This document shows, piece by piece, positions 45,343 to 57,774 of a DNA stretch of 64,000 nt. The notes under the pieces are model-generated. The model worked only from the letters and a program-made list of their open reading frames with translations. It searched no databases and was not told where the DNA came from. This DNA is from Umbilicaria muhlenbergii (taxonomy: Eukaryota > Ascomycota > Lecanoromycetes > Umbilicariales > Umbilicariaceae). Made by a program: the position numbers and the translations under genes. The stretch covers positions 1,968,643 through 2,032,642 of the forward strand of contig KK106982.1 of the NCBI GenBank assembly GCA_000611775.1. The letters run 5' to 3'. Position 1 is the stretch's first letter. The number at the start of each line of letters is the position of its first letter.

Positions 45343-48300
45343 TCAAGCCTCCTCCGGTAAGGGTTCTTCACCCGTCTCCCGCCATTCACGGGACTGTCTT
45401 GTAAGTCGTTTGATGCCAGACACTCTGCTCGCCCACAGCGATTCCGCGGCTGTGCGGAACGTGTAACCTCGTTGTGAGGAGATTACTCCAATCGCCTGAA
45501 GGACCGCCTTCCTTGAGTCGCGACCGAACACTGCAGGGTGGTTGATCCACTCCAGAGATGACTCCAGTTCGGCGTCCAGTGCGGCCATGGTCGTAACATC
45601 AATTCCCGCCGCAGGACTGAGGCCCGAATCGAATTGTGGCGATGGTTGACGTTCTGGGGTGCCGTTAGTCGGCGACGTGCTTCCAGCTCCGTTCACGGCG
45701 TTGTCGATACTTGGGGCCTTATCAGCCCGCTGCGGAATGGGTGGGAGGCCGCCTTTACCGAGTCCTTTCAAGATACTTCGGGTCTCGCTTAGCAGATGGT
45801 GCGCGCGATCATGCTGGCCTCGCGAGACAAGGGTCAATGCTCGCGTGAGCATGTCGGAAGTCAGTAATTCCATGCGGCGCTGCACGATACTGGGATGCGG
45901 GGGGATTGGAGGGGTTATGGGTCGTCCAGACTGCTTCGATTTGCTCGACGCCGGGAGCATGGTGATGGCCAGGAGTGAGGGCCGGGATGGATGCATCAAA
46001 CTGCCATCGCGCAGTATGTCGCCATAAGTGAGATCGGCCTGGATTAGCGGGACTTCTTCAACGCTGAGGGTCCTCTGCTCATCCTGGTCGAGCGGACCGC
46101 TAAGGGCCTCCAGACCAGATACAATCGTCTCCCACGGATCCTGGGGTAATTGCTCCTGCGACGAGTTGTCCGGCGCAATCGCTAGCTGCACCAGGATATC
46201 TAAGAAAACGACATTAGGTACCTGTGCGCTTTATGACCCTCCTGACCAACTCACCTCTTTTGTCGCCGAACCTCAGGTCCCCTAGCGCAGCCTCGGCGTC
46301 TTTCCCAGTGGCGCGCTTTGTGATCTGCAAGGCGCCCGAGATTTTGACGAATTTGGCTGGAGAGCCTTCAGGCAGACGTAGCTTCAGCTTGACATTCTGA
46401 TGCGACGTCGTTTGCATGGAGCCCAAACATCCTGCAACGCACTCGCGAAGCATCATCCAATCTTTGACGTATGTGTAAGACGCCTTAGTCCGAGTCGATA
46501 ATTCGATCATCGTGTCGGGTTTGTGCGTCAATCCGAGACCGAATGAGTGGATTCCGACCCTGCGGATCAAAAGAACAGGTGTCAGCAAGCGCATACAAAA
46601 TGCCGACGGTCCGCAAGTGCAGATAACCGCGCAAATGATGGGAAGAGATTAACGAACTTGGCCGCTTCAGCTCGTGACACCACAAAATCCACGCTTTCCG
46701 TGTCAGACGTCGACGAGTCGCTTATCAAAAGTATTGTTGCAATGGGATTGTTCGATTTGCGCTGCATGAGCAAGTCCATGGCGACATTCGCACCCTCCAC
46801 AACGTCGGCTCGGAGACTTTTCTGCCCAACAGGACGAATGGAATTGAGGATCTTGTTCCAGCCACCCCATGCTTTCGTTGTCATTCCCACGAGCGGCACC
46901 CCACCTCCACTAGACCCAAACGTGACCAAACCCATTCTGTCTCGCTCGCCAAGGTTTTGCACGAGGAATTTGAGTGCGTCGCGCAGGAGGGTGATCTTGA
47001 GACCTTGCATCGAGGACGAAACGGGGATCACGACGACGAGATCGAGTGGTACGTGGACGGACGCCGACAGACGGGATACTTGCATGCCTCTAGCCGAAGC
47101 GGTGTATTCAGTAGGTGCAGTGTAATTCGATTTGTTGGCGCCATACGATGAATCCACCGACGACAACCGTTTCGTCTTTTGCGTCCTGTAATCTTCCTCA
47201 TCTGTGCCTGAATTGTCCAGGTCGTACTCGGTAGTCCGCATGGAGGGCTCTGGAATGTTCAAATCAAGTAACGCGCGTTTCCAATGCTCGAGCTGGTTGC
47301 GGCTGTGAAACTGCAGGTGGAAGTGTGGCAATTCTTGAACCGAAAGGCTCAACGTGAGGACCGGGTCATCTGTGCATGAGCGGAATCAGCGGTGAGCAGC
47401 ACAGTAAATAACAGGACCGGACCATACCAGAATTCGACTCAACCTGCTTCAGATGCTTCTTGATTAAAATAGATCCCTTAAGCGTGCACCTCGTAAGCTT
47501 GCGCTTCGAATTTCCGTCTGCATACTGTGGAGGGGCCCCTCTCTTCTCTTTGACGCATATCAACATTTCGGCGAAGAGAAAGCACTCGAGTTCTTGCCAT
47601 GATCGGCGATCCTTGCCAACGCGTATTGTAGCGTAGAGACGTAGCTTGCCGAATCTGCGGTCGGTTAGTGACTGATTTAATCAAGCTTATTGGAAATCCC
47701 ATGCCTCTGGAAGTCCAATCCATGCCAGTTGTCCACGCGTACTCTTAAATCTTCTGTGACCGCCTCAAGAAGGTCTTGGGATTCGGATGGCCAATCAGCA
47801 TGTCTGCTGCCCGTTGTTGATCTTGGACGTGAATCTCCGCCATCTTGGTGTACGGAAGATGGTGGTGGGGCGCTCCGTAAGTCCTCGGGATCAGGACTCC
47901 ATTTGCCTTCGGGGACTTCGATAGTTATCAGGCAAGTCAAACTTTGCTGCTGCCGTGATCGGCTGAGAGTTGGGAATTCACTCCTAACGGTAACTGTGGG
48001 TGCCGGGATAGGATTTCTCGTCATGTCCGTCCGTGGACTGGGCAGGTCTGTCTCCATAGACTGCACATCGTAGTCATGCCGTCTTCCGCCGTTGGTGTTG
48101 TGCGTGTCCCGATACTCGCCTGAAGAAGCCACACCGGTGTCCCCACTTTCGTTCCGTGTATGGTTCTGCCTCGAGACACTCCCGTATCTTTCTACGCGTT
48201 CGCGCTGACCCTCTCGACTATCCCGATGTTGCTGCTGGCGATGATTGGACTCTGTAGTACTCTTTGGGCGGCCCGGAGAAGTTTCATGATCATACGGGGT

Positions 48301-49368
48301 CGGCGTGGGTTGTGCGTTGCGCTGGTGCTGTATTCGGTTGTCGTTGTTCAAAGACACCGAGCGAACGATGCTGCTGAGCTTCTCTGGAAAAGAACATTAG
48401 GGCTCGGTCTAGCAAGGCAAATGAAATAGTCTTACCCAAGTCCAGTACATTCCCCCCCCTACTTGTATCTAAACCTAGGGGCGCGTTGCAAGTCGGACAG
48501 TATTGAGAGTCAATCTCCTTGATGTATTCATAAAAGCAGGCCTCGTGCGATACGTGACCACATGAGAATTGTAGGATTCGTTCGCCGCGAAGAGTATGTT
48601 CCAAAGGTTCCTCACAAACGGCACATTCACTCCCAATAAATGTCCTCTCTCGTCGTGTTCGTGCGCGTTCCTGTTCCAGCATGCCCGCCATGGGTCGTCC
48701 TGACCGCCAGTTGAAAGAAGTCTGAACACCGTCGCTGTACACCGGGTTGGGCGGCGGCTGCTTGACGCTACGTTGAGGACGAAGAAGGCCCAGGGAAGTC
48801 AAAGTCTTCGATCGATTCACTCCAGGCCGGTCGGGTGCAGTCTTGGTGGAGGTGGTCGATTGAAGACGGTTGTAGGAGGGCCGGGCGCTATTCGTCGGTC
48901 GCGGAGCAGAAAGGTGCGAAGTCTGAGGTGTATAGGGCGGGCGGATAGCGGCGTGCGAAGAATTATCTGGAAAGCAGCGAGAAGGCTGTCAGCTGGGTTG
49001 TGTCAATGCTGACTGTATTGCGCTGCGCTCGCCACGCTAAGTCCGAAAGGCGACGGATTGGAGTGTCTCGGAGGAGGGGTTGGCTTGCAACTCAGGTGGA
49101 AGATATCATAGGGTAGAAGCAATTAGAGTATTCTGCACGGAAGTACTCCAACACGGCTGTACTCGCACTCGCACTCGCACTCTCGTATCATCTCGTTCTC
49201 GTAGGACTTACTGCGCTCATTCACCGGCCTTTCACTTGCTGTCCTCGGCACAAACCCAAGCTCGTCCAATCTCACCGCCTTCCCGAACTGGGTTTTGCTG
49301 CTTCCTCGGCGTGGAACTTCGGGGCGCTGGTGTTGGTACGATGTGCTTGCTTGATTCATAGACGACAT
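45343..49368 (-). CDS. Far1/Ste5-like scaffold: RING-H2, PH-like and VWA domains
   Basis: Seven exons (49212-49368, 48436-48966, 47705-48383, 47428-47654, 46658-47369, 46255-46559, 45343-46199) sum to 1,155 residues with every phase consistent. Domains: RING-H2 at about residues 166-215 (CAVCEEPL...SCGHVSHEACF...CPTC), a Ser/Arg-rich linker, a PH-like region at about 456-568 (FGKLRLYATIRVGKDRRSWQ ... LEHWKRALLDL), and a VWA fold from about 640 (PLDLVVVIPVSSSMQG). The first MIDAS Asp position is Pro, so metal binding is doubtful. This order is that of yeast Ste5 and Far1, MAP-kinase and polarity scaffolds of the mating pathway. Intron 3 (47655-47704) starts with GC rather than GT. Intron 1 is 245 bp and holds an ACTCGC microsatellite. 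Confidence 0.85.
49160..49186. repeat. ACTCGC microsatellite in intron 1 of the Far1/Ste5-like gene
   Basis: About four units of ACTCGC lie within the 245-bp first intron. Confidence 0.7.
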
Positions 49369-52300
49369 GGGATATAAGGAGACTGTATTATTCAATATTA
49401 ATATTCGACGGTACCTTAGTACGGACTCGTGAGCACTTGCAGCTGTGACAGCTGCAATCTCAAACTAACGGGAGTGTAATGTTACTCCCCGGCCTGGTCG
49501 TGCTTGGGTCTGCATTTGTCTCAATTCATAAGTGGGACTACATCTGCTTTTGTCTTCCGTCCTAGCAGCAGGCTTGACAACGGAAGCATTGCATTTACAT
49601 AACGCTACCGCAACGACAGGCATCCAGAGGACTGCCCTGGGGCGCGGTGGCTTGCCCAGGATCGAAATGCTTGGCCGCGCGCACACAGTTGCTTTGCTTC
49701 AGGTTCGCGGCGAGGCTTCAGAGAGGGGGTCATGGTCCCGAAGAGACTAATCGACCCAAGGGCTACTCGTAAGGGATTAAGGGAGTGTGGCCGGGGATCG
49801 GCCAGGAGCCACGAGGAGTCAAAGGCAAATTGTTGGTGTGTGGGTAAGACGGCTAGGTACTTCTCTTCCCTTTAGCTGAGAATGAGTTAGTATGACAGGG
49901 AAATGGGTCCAAGGCGCGAAAGGTAAAAGCGACCCTTTGTTCCCAGCAAATGGGATGAGAGACACGTCTCGAAGGGGACCACAAATACCATGGTGCACCA
50001 CGGGCCCGCGAGGCCAGAGGTCGAACTCAGTTCGAAGCAGCTAAACAATAGGTCCTGCGTAGGAAGACATAGCGGCCTACTGAGATGCCCTCCTTGAGCA
50101 CAAGCAGCAACCGAACAAGAAAGGGTCGGTCCTTTTCTACTGTCGCGGCGAATCGACTTAATCAATGAACTGGCGAAAGCCCGAGATGGCCTTGTTCCAC
50201 CAACTACAGTAGGGTGGTACTCTAGATACTGCACCGAGGGAGTCACACGGGTTACGCTAGGGGCATGGAAACAGAAGGCTTGGAAGTTAGAGGCCCTTCC
50301 ACCAACGGTTTGGCAGAGTGGTAGCACGCGTTAGAACGATCCTAAGAGTAGCTATCACCAAGGTTCGGCGTTGTCAAGAATAATTGCATGGCTATAATGT
50401 AAGGGCACTTCTCCGGATCTGAAACGGGCATCGAAACGGGCATCCGGATCATTTTTCCAACCTTGCGGTCATCCTCTTGCATCATTTCTTCCTCTGCCGT
50501 GCCGGCAGGCGGCAGCGACCTTCCATACTCCCTGCAAGCGCGCTGCAGCAACGGGGACCTAAGGTTACAATGCTGCCCATCAGTGGTAAGGTAGAGGCTG
50601 CAAGGATTCCTGCAGTGCTGTCGACCTGGGCGTAGAAATTCGCGAGTGTGATCCTTTGGGTTACGAGGTTGATCGGGATCCCAATCCTCCGCTCTGTTCG
50701 GTTCGGGTCGTACGAAGGAGCGATGCCACTAATATTTCCACAGAGTTGATGAATTTGAAGAGTTTGGGGTCGTTCTGCAGCTGTTCCAACACCTGACCTT
50801 ACCGCTGAAATATGAATTTCACACAAATTAAACTCGCGGGAGGCTACCTTGATGGCTGATGCAACGTCTTCGACGTGTGACCAAGTATAGGAGAGGCAAA
50901 GAAAGTGGTGAACTTGCTGTGCCATCTGTGTCACGACGTCATCGTATTGCTTCTCAATCGACTTAGCAATGGCCTGTCCGATCAAGTGAGGATGTGATAC
51001 TGCAGCCCTACCAGTGTACCACGCTGGACTTCGGACTCCGTGTTGCGGCGTCAAACTGTCGTCCACACAGAAGCCTGACACATCAGCTACAGTATTGTTT
51101 GCTGCATGCGCCCGGAAGCATACGGATCATGCTTTGCATATTGGAAGGCTATATTATTGAGTGCAGCAGGATGGCAGCAGGACAGCTGAAGTATCATTAT
51201 TGGCGATGCTCAAGACCGGAGTCCGGAATACAGTAAGCTTCGGTGTCTCAAAGTGATTAACTGGCGACAATGTCACAGTCAAGGCTGCATGAAACGGCGC
51301 TGCACAATGCGCAGCATGCAGATGCCAAAAACGCAAGATGTCTGCGAGACGTAAAGCTGTGGCGTAAGGTAGTACAAGGAGCAGCATGACACCATCACCA
51401 CCCCGATTGTCGATATAAGCAATATTGCAACATACGAGTCCACGCCGTATAAAATTATCAAAGTTCGCATGTTTATACTGATACGTCATCAACGATACCC
51501 AAAGCAGCATTCGCAGTGACATTCCCTCAAGGACTTTGAAATCTTCTTCGAAGACGATTGGACGAAAGGCTGCGAGCAATCACCGCGAGTCAGGGAACTA
51601 CTCTGCGCCTTGGGCCAGCAATATTGCGCCTCACCATCGACTATCCATCAAGCTTGAAAGTCCCAGGAAATCTTAACAGTGGAAAGAGAGTTCCCACGAT
51701 GTCCAAGAGCGCAGATGTCGAAAGCAGAAGATGTTATTATCGAGTGAGGTTCCGTTAAAAGTCCTTGCTTAAAACTGTAACCAAAACTTCATGCCATGTG
51801 CGTAAGGGAGGTTTGAGTCTCCTCTAGGCTTCGGTTTGCAGGAATTGTTTATCCAACGCGTCATCTTGATTTGCAGAGCTCGCTAGGCATTCAATAGATC
51901 TGCGCCACCACATCATTATCCAAGCCTGAGGAGCCTCCAGATCTCCAAACTTCGGTTCAAGCCGACGGGTTATTATTGCGGTTTACGACCACTGATCTTC
52001 AAGCCACATGGACTAGCAACAAAAATCCCTCATTCTGTCTGCCGTCTATCCCAGAAAAGGCTTTCTCCATGATATCAGGGACGGCATGTTTGTGGATTCT
52101 GTCAAATCACAGGGTGATCCAACCGATCATATCATCAGTCAAGCATTAGGATCATTTTCACTACTCCAACAGCAGGCAACTATCCCGAGTCCACGAAAAT
52201 CAAATGAGAATAGCACAATAAGCAAGAGGTGGGTTGCATTTGCAAAGACGCCTGAATAAGTGCCGTCTTCCTTAGGACCAGTGATCGTCTACGCCCTTTG

Positions 52301-55300
52301 CTAGTCAGGGCAGCAGTCTCGCGTGGCTTCCACGCTGACGATCTTTTTGACACCTTACGATCAAAATTCCCGAAGAATCCCCAGAGCTGCGATTCTAAGC
52401 TCCCGCTCCCAAGGACAAAGCCTTTTCGGAGCGAGCGGGCGACGATCTTGTTGTTCATCTGTTCATGACAGACTTTCCACTATCTTACTGCTTTCGCGTT
52501 GTGATATACATCGTATGGCCTTTTTCCAGGTCAAGCTCATATCCGCTCTTACTGCCGCGGACGCCGTCGAGGCCATCTCTACGGACTGTACCTGTCAATG
52601 TTGGCTTAACATCATGTCTTCTTACGCTGCCTGGTGGCGGTATGCCTCACCGAGGGCTCAGAACCGCTCTCTCACTCGCTCATATATGATTTGCTCAGAT
52701 AAGATTGACGCAAGCTTTCCGATTCACATGGTTGAAAGGCTTGAATGGCTCCTAAAGCCGTATACGTTTTCGACTAACCCCTCCAAACCGAACTCCAATT
52801 GGAATCATGTTGGCACTCTTCTTGAAGCACGGTCTGACTTGTTCGACCTCGGAGCTGATTAGCCCCCAACAAAGCGACCGGCGACACAACCTTTAGGGTG
52901 TCCAAGGTGTGTTCAAATTCGGCCGATCCCACTATCAAATAAGTATGCACGACGTTTCTAGCAGTAAAAAGCTCAAATCCCCGTCTTCATAGGCTCCAAC
53001 CGCTACATCAACTGTCCCGCTAGTGGTCCCCCATCCCGCGATCTTGTCACTAAGAATGGTGGATCTTTGCCATGCTGTGCCCAAGGTAATTGTTGAGGAT
53101 TTGAGACTCGTGACTTAAGGCGGAGTACTAGTGAGCCGGAGGATTGGCGCAAAACTAAGGCTGAGGTCGGGGGAAGGGAGTGTAGTCCCTGAGACCTGGT
53201 AGGTGGGTGTGATACTCTGATTGTTCGTCATAAACCTTCTCGTATCCATCCGCAGGCTTCCATAGTGTTCCTGCAGATAGGTCTAAGGTATGTTTAACGC
53301 CATGGGGAAAACAGAATGTAGAGTATCGGGCGTAGGGCTGCTCTATGAAGCGATGTGTTGCTTTACGGAGTCATCCAGCCACATGTACCTGCAGGAAGCA
53401 GCAGCAGTACCTTAGCAACACAAAACCTACAATCCCAAAACTGGCTGACTAAAACATTTGGACTGACTGCGTTGCCAAGGCGCAGCGACTATCCTAAACG
53501 GCCATTCTGCTTCTGTCTCAATGTGGGAGTGCTTACTGCATAATCGAAGCTCATGAAATAATCAATCTGGTACCTTGCGAGGATTCACGGCAGTCAGATC
53601 GAATGCAAGGAACGCACACCGTGGGCTACCAACAGGTAACCCCTGACAAGAGGCAGCGCCTTAGTAACGGCTGCAGCATTCGAAAACACTCCAGCTCCCG
53701 AGCTGATTCTTCCTCCTGTAGGTCGTAGTCCAGATTCCTGAACGAGGGTCCTCGCCTTGCTCCAAGGCTGGGCACAGAAGCCATGAGTTCCATAGCGCTA
53801 CCACGACCGTGTCTTCGGTCCTGGCAATTATAAATGCCGGCACGCCGTTGAATGTGGGAGTCCCCCTCCGCCTGAGGGCAACGAGGGAGTATCCCTGGGG
53901 GAGAACTTGGAGCCTTGGAAAGTGGGAGGGGAGTGGGTCGGAGGGTGGCTACTCCTTTCCTGGAGTCTAGGACAAAGTCCCAACAAACGTCAAACAAGGG
54001 GCCTTGTATGAAGCCAGGAGTCAAACAATCCAGCCCGTATTCCTTCACAATAATGCACGCAAGGAGCCGTTCAGACTCCATTTGCTGCACTTAGTGAAGC
54101 CAACTGATCACCTCAGCCCTTAATGCAGGTATCTAAACATCTAAGCGCGCCATCAGCAACGCTATTGTTGTGGCTTTCCTCCAAGTCCCAGCAACGAGAA
54201 TTCCAGAGGGTCCAATCCCCTCCCGCGAATTAAGCTTCTCCGCCCCCCGTTCGGGCTAGGAGAAATTCGCCGTCGCAAGGGGAATTATTCCTCCAAACTC
54301 CGCCACGGTGCGCAGTTGCAGGGACCAGGCTCTCTCATGTACTATCACCGTAAGCCTATCAGTGTACCTATAGGCGTACCTTACGCGGGATTCCTCAATT
54401 TCGCTGCGGGGTCCTCGAGTCTGGGCGAGGAACTCGTGCTCATGCTCGTGCTCATGCTCGTGCTCACGCTCGTGCTCATGCTTGTGCGTGCTTGCGTTCA
54501 GTCCTCCCCACCTGACGAACTCCCCGCCGTGGGAAAAATTCTCATTGGGGCGGTTTTGCGTGCCTGATTTAAAATGCGGGTGCGGAGATAGATTGAAGGT
54601 AAGGTAATCAGGGCGCGTGATAAGGTAAAGCACAGGGACTGCACGAGCATCGAGGATTCAAGGTACGATCTTGCGTGCGCTCGTGCGCTCGAGGGTGCTT
54701 CTACGATGCATGCCGTTGAGTTGCGGGGATGATATAGGTACGGTGTGCATTTCCACGGGTGGGAGAAGTGCCTGCAGGAGGGGAATTATGTAATTGTTTG
54801 GAAGGTCCCGGGGGGCGCGTTCAAAGCGTGGGAACTTGGGAAAACCAAATTATGTGATATGATTGGACGTCCAATTCGAAGGCCAAACGCAAGAACGGTA
54901 TTGCTATGAAATGATGCAGTTCAGTACAAAAAGTGTGGCCATTAGTGGTTTATTCTGGCCAAGTGGTGTAGGAAGACACGCTGCTATGCTTCTGGTGTGT
55001 AGATACCTTACTGTAAAGCCTAGTCATCCGCATGCCTTGAGAAGCGCCGTGCAAGCACGAGGACAGGGCTACATCTAAGCGTTTCAGCATACCGGGCATA
55101 CCGGGCATAGACGGAGTCATCTGGCTTCTACTTGTGATGCATCGAAGACTTAACTGTGCAGATTCGCCGAGTCCAGGTCTATGATTAGCCAGCGCCTCCG
55201 TGGCCGGGCCCCGGGTCGGAACTTTTGAGTGGTCACACGACATGCTGTTCCATTGTGTCCCTGCGGTACCTCTCGGTGCTTGATAAATCAACGAATCGGT

Positions 55301-55309
55301 ATTTAGCCG
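49369..55309. other. Six-kilobase gene-poor region
   Basis: I can support no gene here. The longest open frames are 50,482-51,081 (minus, 199 codons), 51,154-51,579 (minus, 141), 52,323-52,862 (plus, 179) and 53,626-54,090 (minus, 154). None shows a domain, clean splice partners or an obvious homologue by eye. The stretch holds several GGTAAGGTA/TACCTTA words, a CTCGTG/CTCATG microsatellite, and an odd-looking block at about 49,750-50,350. It may be a decayed gene or transposon graveyard. Confidence 0.5.
54433..54486. repeat. CTCGTG/CTCATG hexamer microsatellite
   Basis: Nine hexamers alternate mainly between CTCGTG and CTCATG. The His-Glu repeats that appear in a minus-strand frame here are a by-product of it. 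Confidence 0.85.
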
Positions 55310-57133
55310 TCATGGTGAGGTCCTCCTCACGTGGCAGGGCAAACCCCCTTCCATCGGCAACGTAAGGCTGTTCTGACTAAGCCTTGGATTGCCCACGCCG
55401 CATCCGCCCATCTTCTCGTCAAGCACCTCCTCGAAATCGAACTCCCAGACGAGACTGGTGATTACGTAGACAGCCAGTAACTCTGCCATCTTCTTTCCAA
55501 GGCACGAGCGAGGTCCACCATTAAACACGGGAAACTCGAATGCGGTCTTTGATTTCAGGGTGGGTTTGGTTGGATCAGAGCCGTCCTCGAACCATCTCTC
55601 CGGTCGAAACGCTTCAGGGTCGTCTCCCCATATGTACTTTGAGCGGTTCATGGACCACGGTACCCACATCACCACCGCACCAGTTGGTAGAGTGGTTCCA
55701 TCAGGGAAGGTCGTTGGTGCAGTGCACTCCTTGAGCTCAACAGGAACAGGTGGATATAAGCGTAAACTCTCGCTGAAAACTGCCATGGTGTATGGAAGGA
55801 AAGAGGGTTGTACGGTGTCGAAGGATAGGGGAAGAGGCTGATCAGCAGTGGGGAATGACGCTTGCAGCTCTTCTCTTATCCTAGTAACGGCTTGTGGGTG
55901 GCGCATCAGGAGGTATAAGGTCCAAGTTAGAGACTGTGCTGTGGTGTCTCGACCTGTCCAATGTGAGCGAGCGTGACCGATAACTTATGGACGAAAATTG
56001 CTCACCAGCGGATAGATAGTTCATCGCAGCGTCAGCGACAACCTCGTGGTCTTCAATGTTGTCTAGTAACGAATTGATTAGGTTGGTTCGTAGCGAATCA
56101 AAACCGGTGATTCTGGAGTCTTTTCCGTCAATCTGCTCACGCTTCTTCTTCTGCACAGCAGCAGAAACGATGGCATTACCAAAGCTCTTGACTTCAAATA
56201 CTGCCTTGCGCAGAGGGGCTCCAAGCAAGAGCTCCTTCAGCTTCCAAAACGGATTCTGAAAACGCTCTCCGATTGCTCCGGATGCGAAATCAAAGGCTTT
56301 CGAGAAGGGAAGAGAGCCATGCATGTCCATCTGTGATTCGCACACATTTTTTAGGACAAGAGCTTTTGACTAGTCAACGAAGGATGAAACATTGGAAAAA
56401 ACTTACCTCGTATGCCATCTTACCCATGAGACGCGTCGTGAGCTCATGAAAGACGTTCTGAAGATCCACAAGGGCACCCTGCTTAGCATTTTCATGCAAA
56501 GCCTGCTTTGTATCTTCTAAGAAAGGTGGTAGTATTTCATCGATGAATGCCTTCAGATTGGCACTGCTGAAGAATCGAAGTCCAGCCTTTCGTTGGATCC
56601 GCCATAGTTCACCATCGGCATTTATTATACCATTACCTACACAAGTATGCTACGTTAGAGTCTCCAGATCACGAAGTACCCGCGCTTCAGGAGTGGGTTT
56701 AGCCCTAGCTACAGCTTGGCAGCTTACCTACCGAATAGGTCCCACGATCTCTGTCGAAAGAACGCTCCTTTGATGAACAAATCATTGTTCTTCAGGACAT
56801 GCTCCACATTCTGTGGATCATTGATCACAATTGCGGGAGGAAGTGAGGGGACCGATATCTCGAAGGTTTCGAATCCCACCTTATCCTGGCATTCCGTAAA
56901 CCAGTCTAAAAGCTCGTGCCGTGGCTGAAGAAACCAGATGCCATTGCCCGCAAAAGGCAGTGTGCCAGGGGGTCGCCTGAGAACATGGTCAGCAATATAA
57001 ACTTGATCGATGGAGAATTGATCGCAAAAGTCCCTTACGGTAACCGTTTCCCATGGCGTCTTATATCAGATCTTTGGCCTTGGAGGAACCACAGAGCGGC
57101 AGCGACCATGCAACATATTATGATCGTGAGCAT
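55310..57133 (-). CDS. Cytochrome P450 monooxygenase, membrane anchored
   Basis: Five exons (57039-57133, 56732-56976, 56407-56636, 56006-56330, 55310-55953) give 512 residues; introns are 62, 95, 76 and 52 bp, all GT-AG. Seen: an N-terminal membrane anchor (MLTIIICCMVAAALWFLQ), the Pro-rich hinge RPPGTLPFAGN, an I-helix AGRDTTAQSL, the K-helix ESLR, PERWFEDG, and the heme loop FPVFNGGPRSCLG with its Cys ligand. The pattern resembles the CYP52/CYP4-CYP86 type that hydroxylates fatty acids or alkyl chains; the subfamily is not assigned. It would sit in the ER with a CPR partner. It is divergent from the type III PKS across 641 bp, which suggests a shared promoter and a joint pathway, perhaps oxidising an alkyl-pyrone or alkylresorcinol. 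Confidence 0.92.
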
Positions 57134-57774
57134 CAGTGCTGCGGGACGATGGCGAGGTCGTTACACATGCGCTCGGTGTTATCTAACCCCAGTGATCCAC
57201 ACTGCGAAAGGCGACTCGCGGTCAAAGGAGATGCACACTGCGCAGGACCCCAGCCAAAACCTGATGCTGTTGATTGCTGGCGATAAGGATCACCAGTCGG
57301 AATTGTGGATAGCTCTATCTTGTGGGATTGAGGCGTTGCAAGGGAGCTTCAAAGAAATTCAGGGACTCCATTCATACTCCCGCTTCGTGAGTGGTCAATT
57401 GCGAAAACAAGCACAAGAACAAACGTAATCAAGTCACCTCAACACCTATGAAATATCCTGATCGACGCGACTAGGCTCGGACCTGCAGGGACTGCTAACC
57501 TCGTACAACACAGCCCCCGACACCTCGAGGCTTTAGGGTATCCTTGGATCGGGAAGGTACCGTCCTACCTGTCACTTGGTCGTCAGAGAAGTAGTCCTGC
57601 CGACTCAAAAGGCGACAACGCGCAAACTTTGGGTGCGAGGTCCCAGGCGTCTTGAACAATGCGCTGATTACATAACCCAAACCATGACGTCTCTATCGCA
57701 TTTTGTTGATCGTCTTGGGCGGCGACTTTCCCAACAGTCTTTCCCAAGCAGTCACTCATGCAATTGCGCTCGTT
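57134..57774. promoter_or_regulatory. Shared upstream region of the P450 and type III PKS genes
   Basis: 641 bp separate the two divergent start codons. Open frames here are short and lack domains. No specific factor site is identified. A bidirectional promoter is inferred from the gene arrangement. Confidence 0.35.

Noticed and set aside
46547-47125. 192-codon plus-strand frame
   Set aside because: It is antisense to the VWA exon of the Far1/Ste5-like gene.
49887-50327. tRNA or rRNA gene
   Set aside because: No cloverleaf with a GGTTCRA loop or recognised rRNA core could be laid out. No tRNA gene was found elsewhere in the window either.
54256-54633. His-Glu repeat protein on the minus strand
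   Set aside because: The repeat is a by-product of the CTCGTG/CTCATG microsatellite, and no domain or homologue is apparent.
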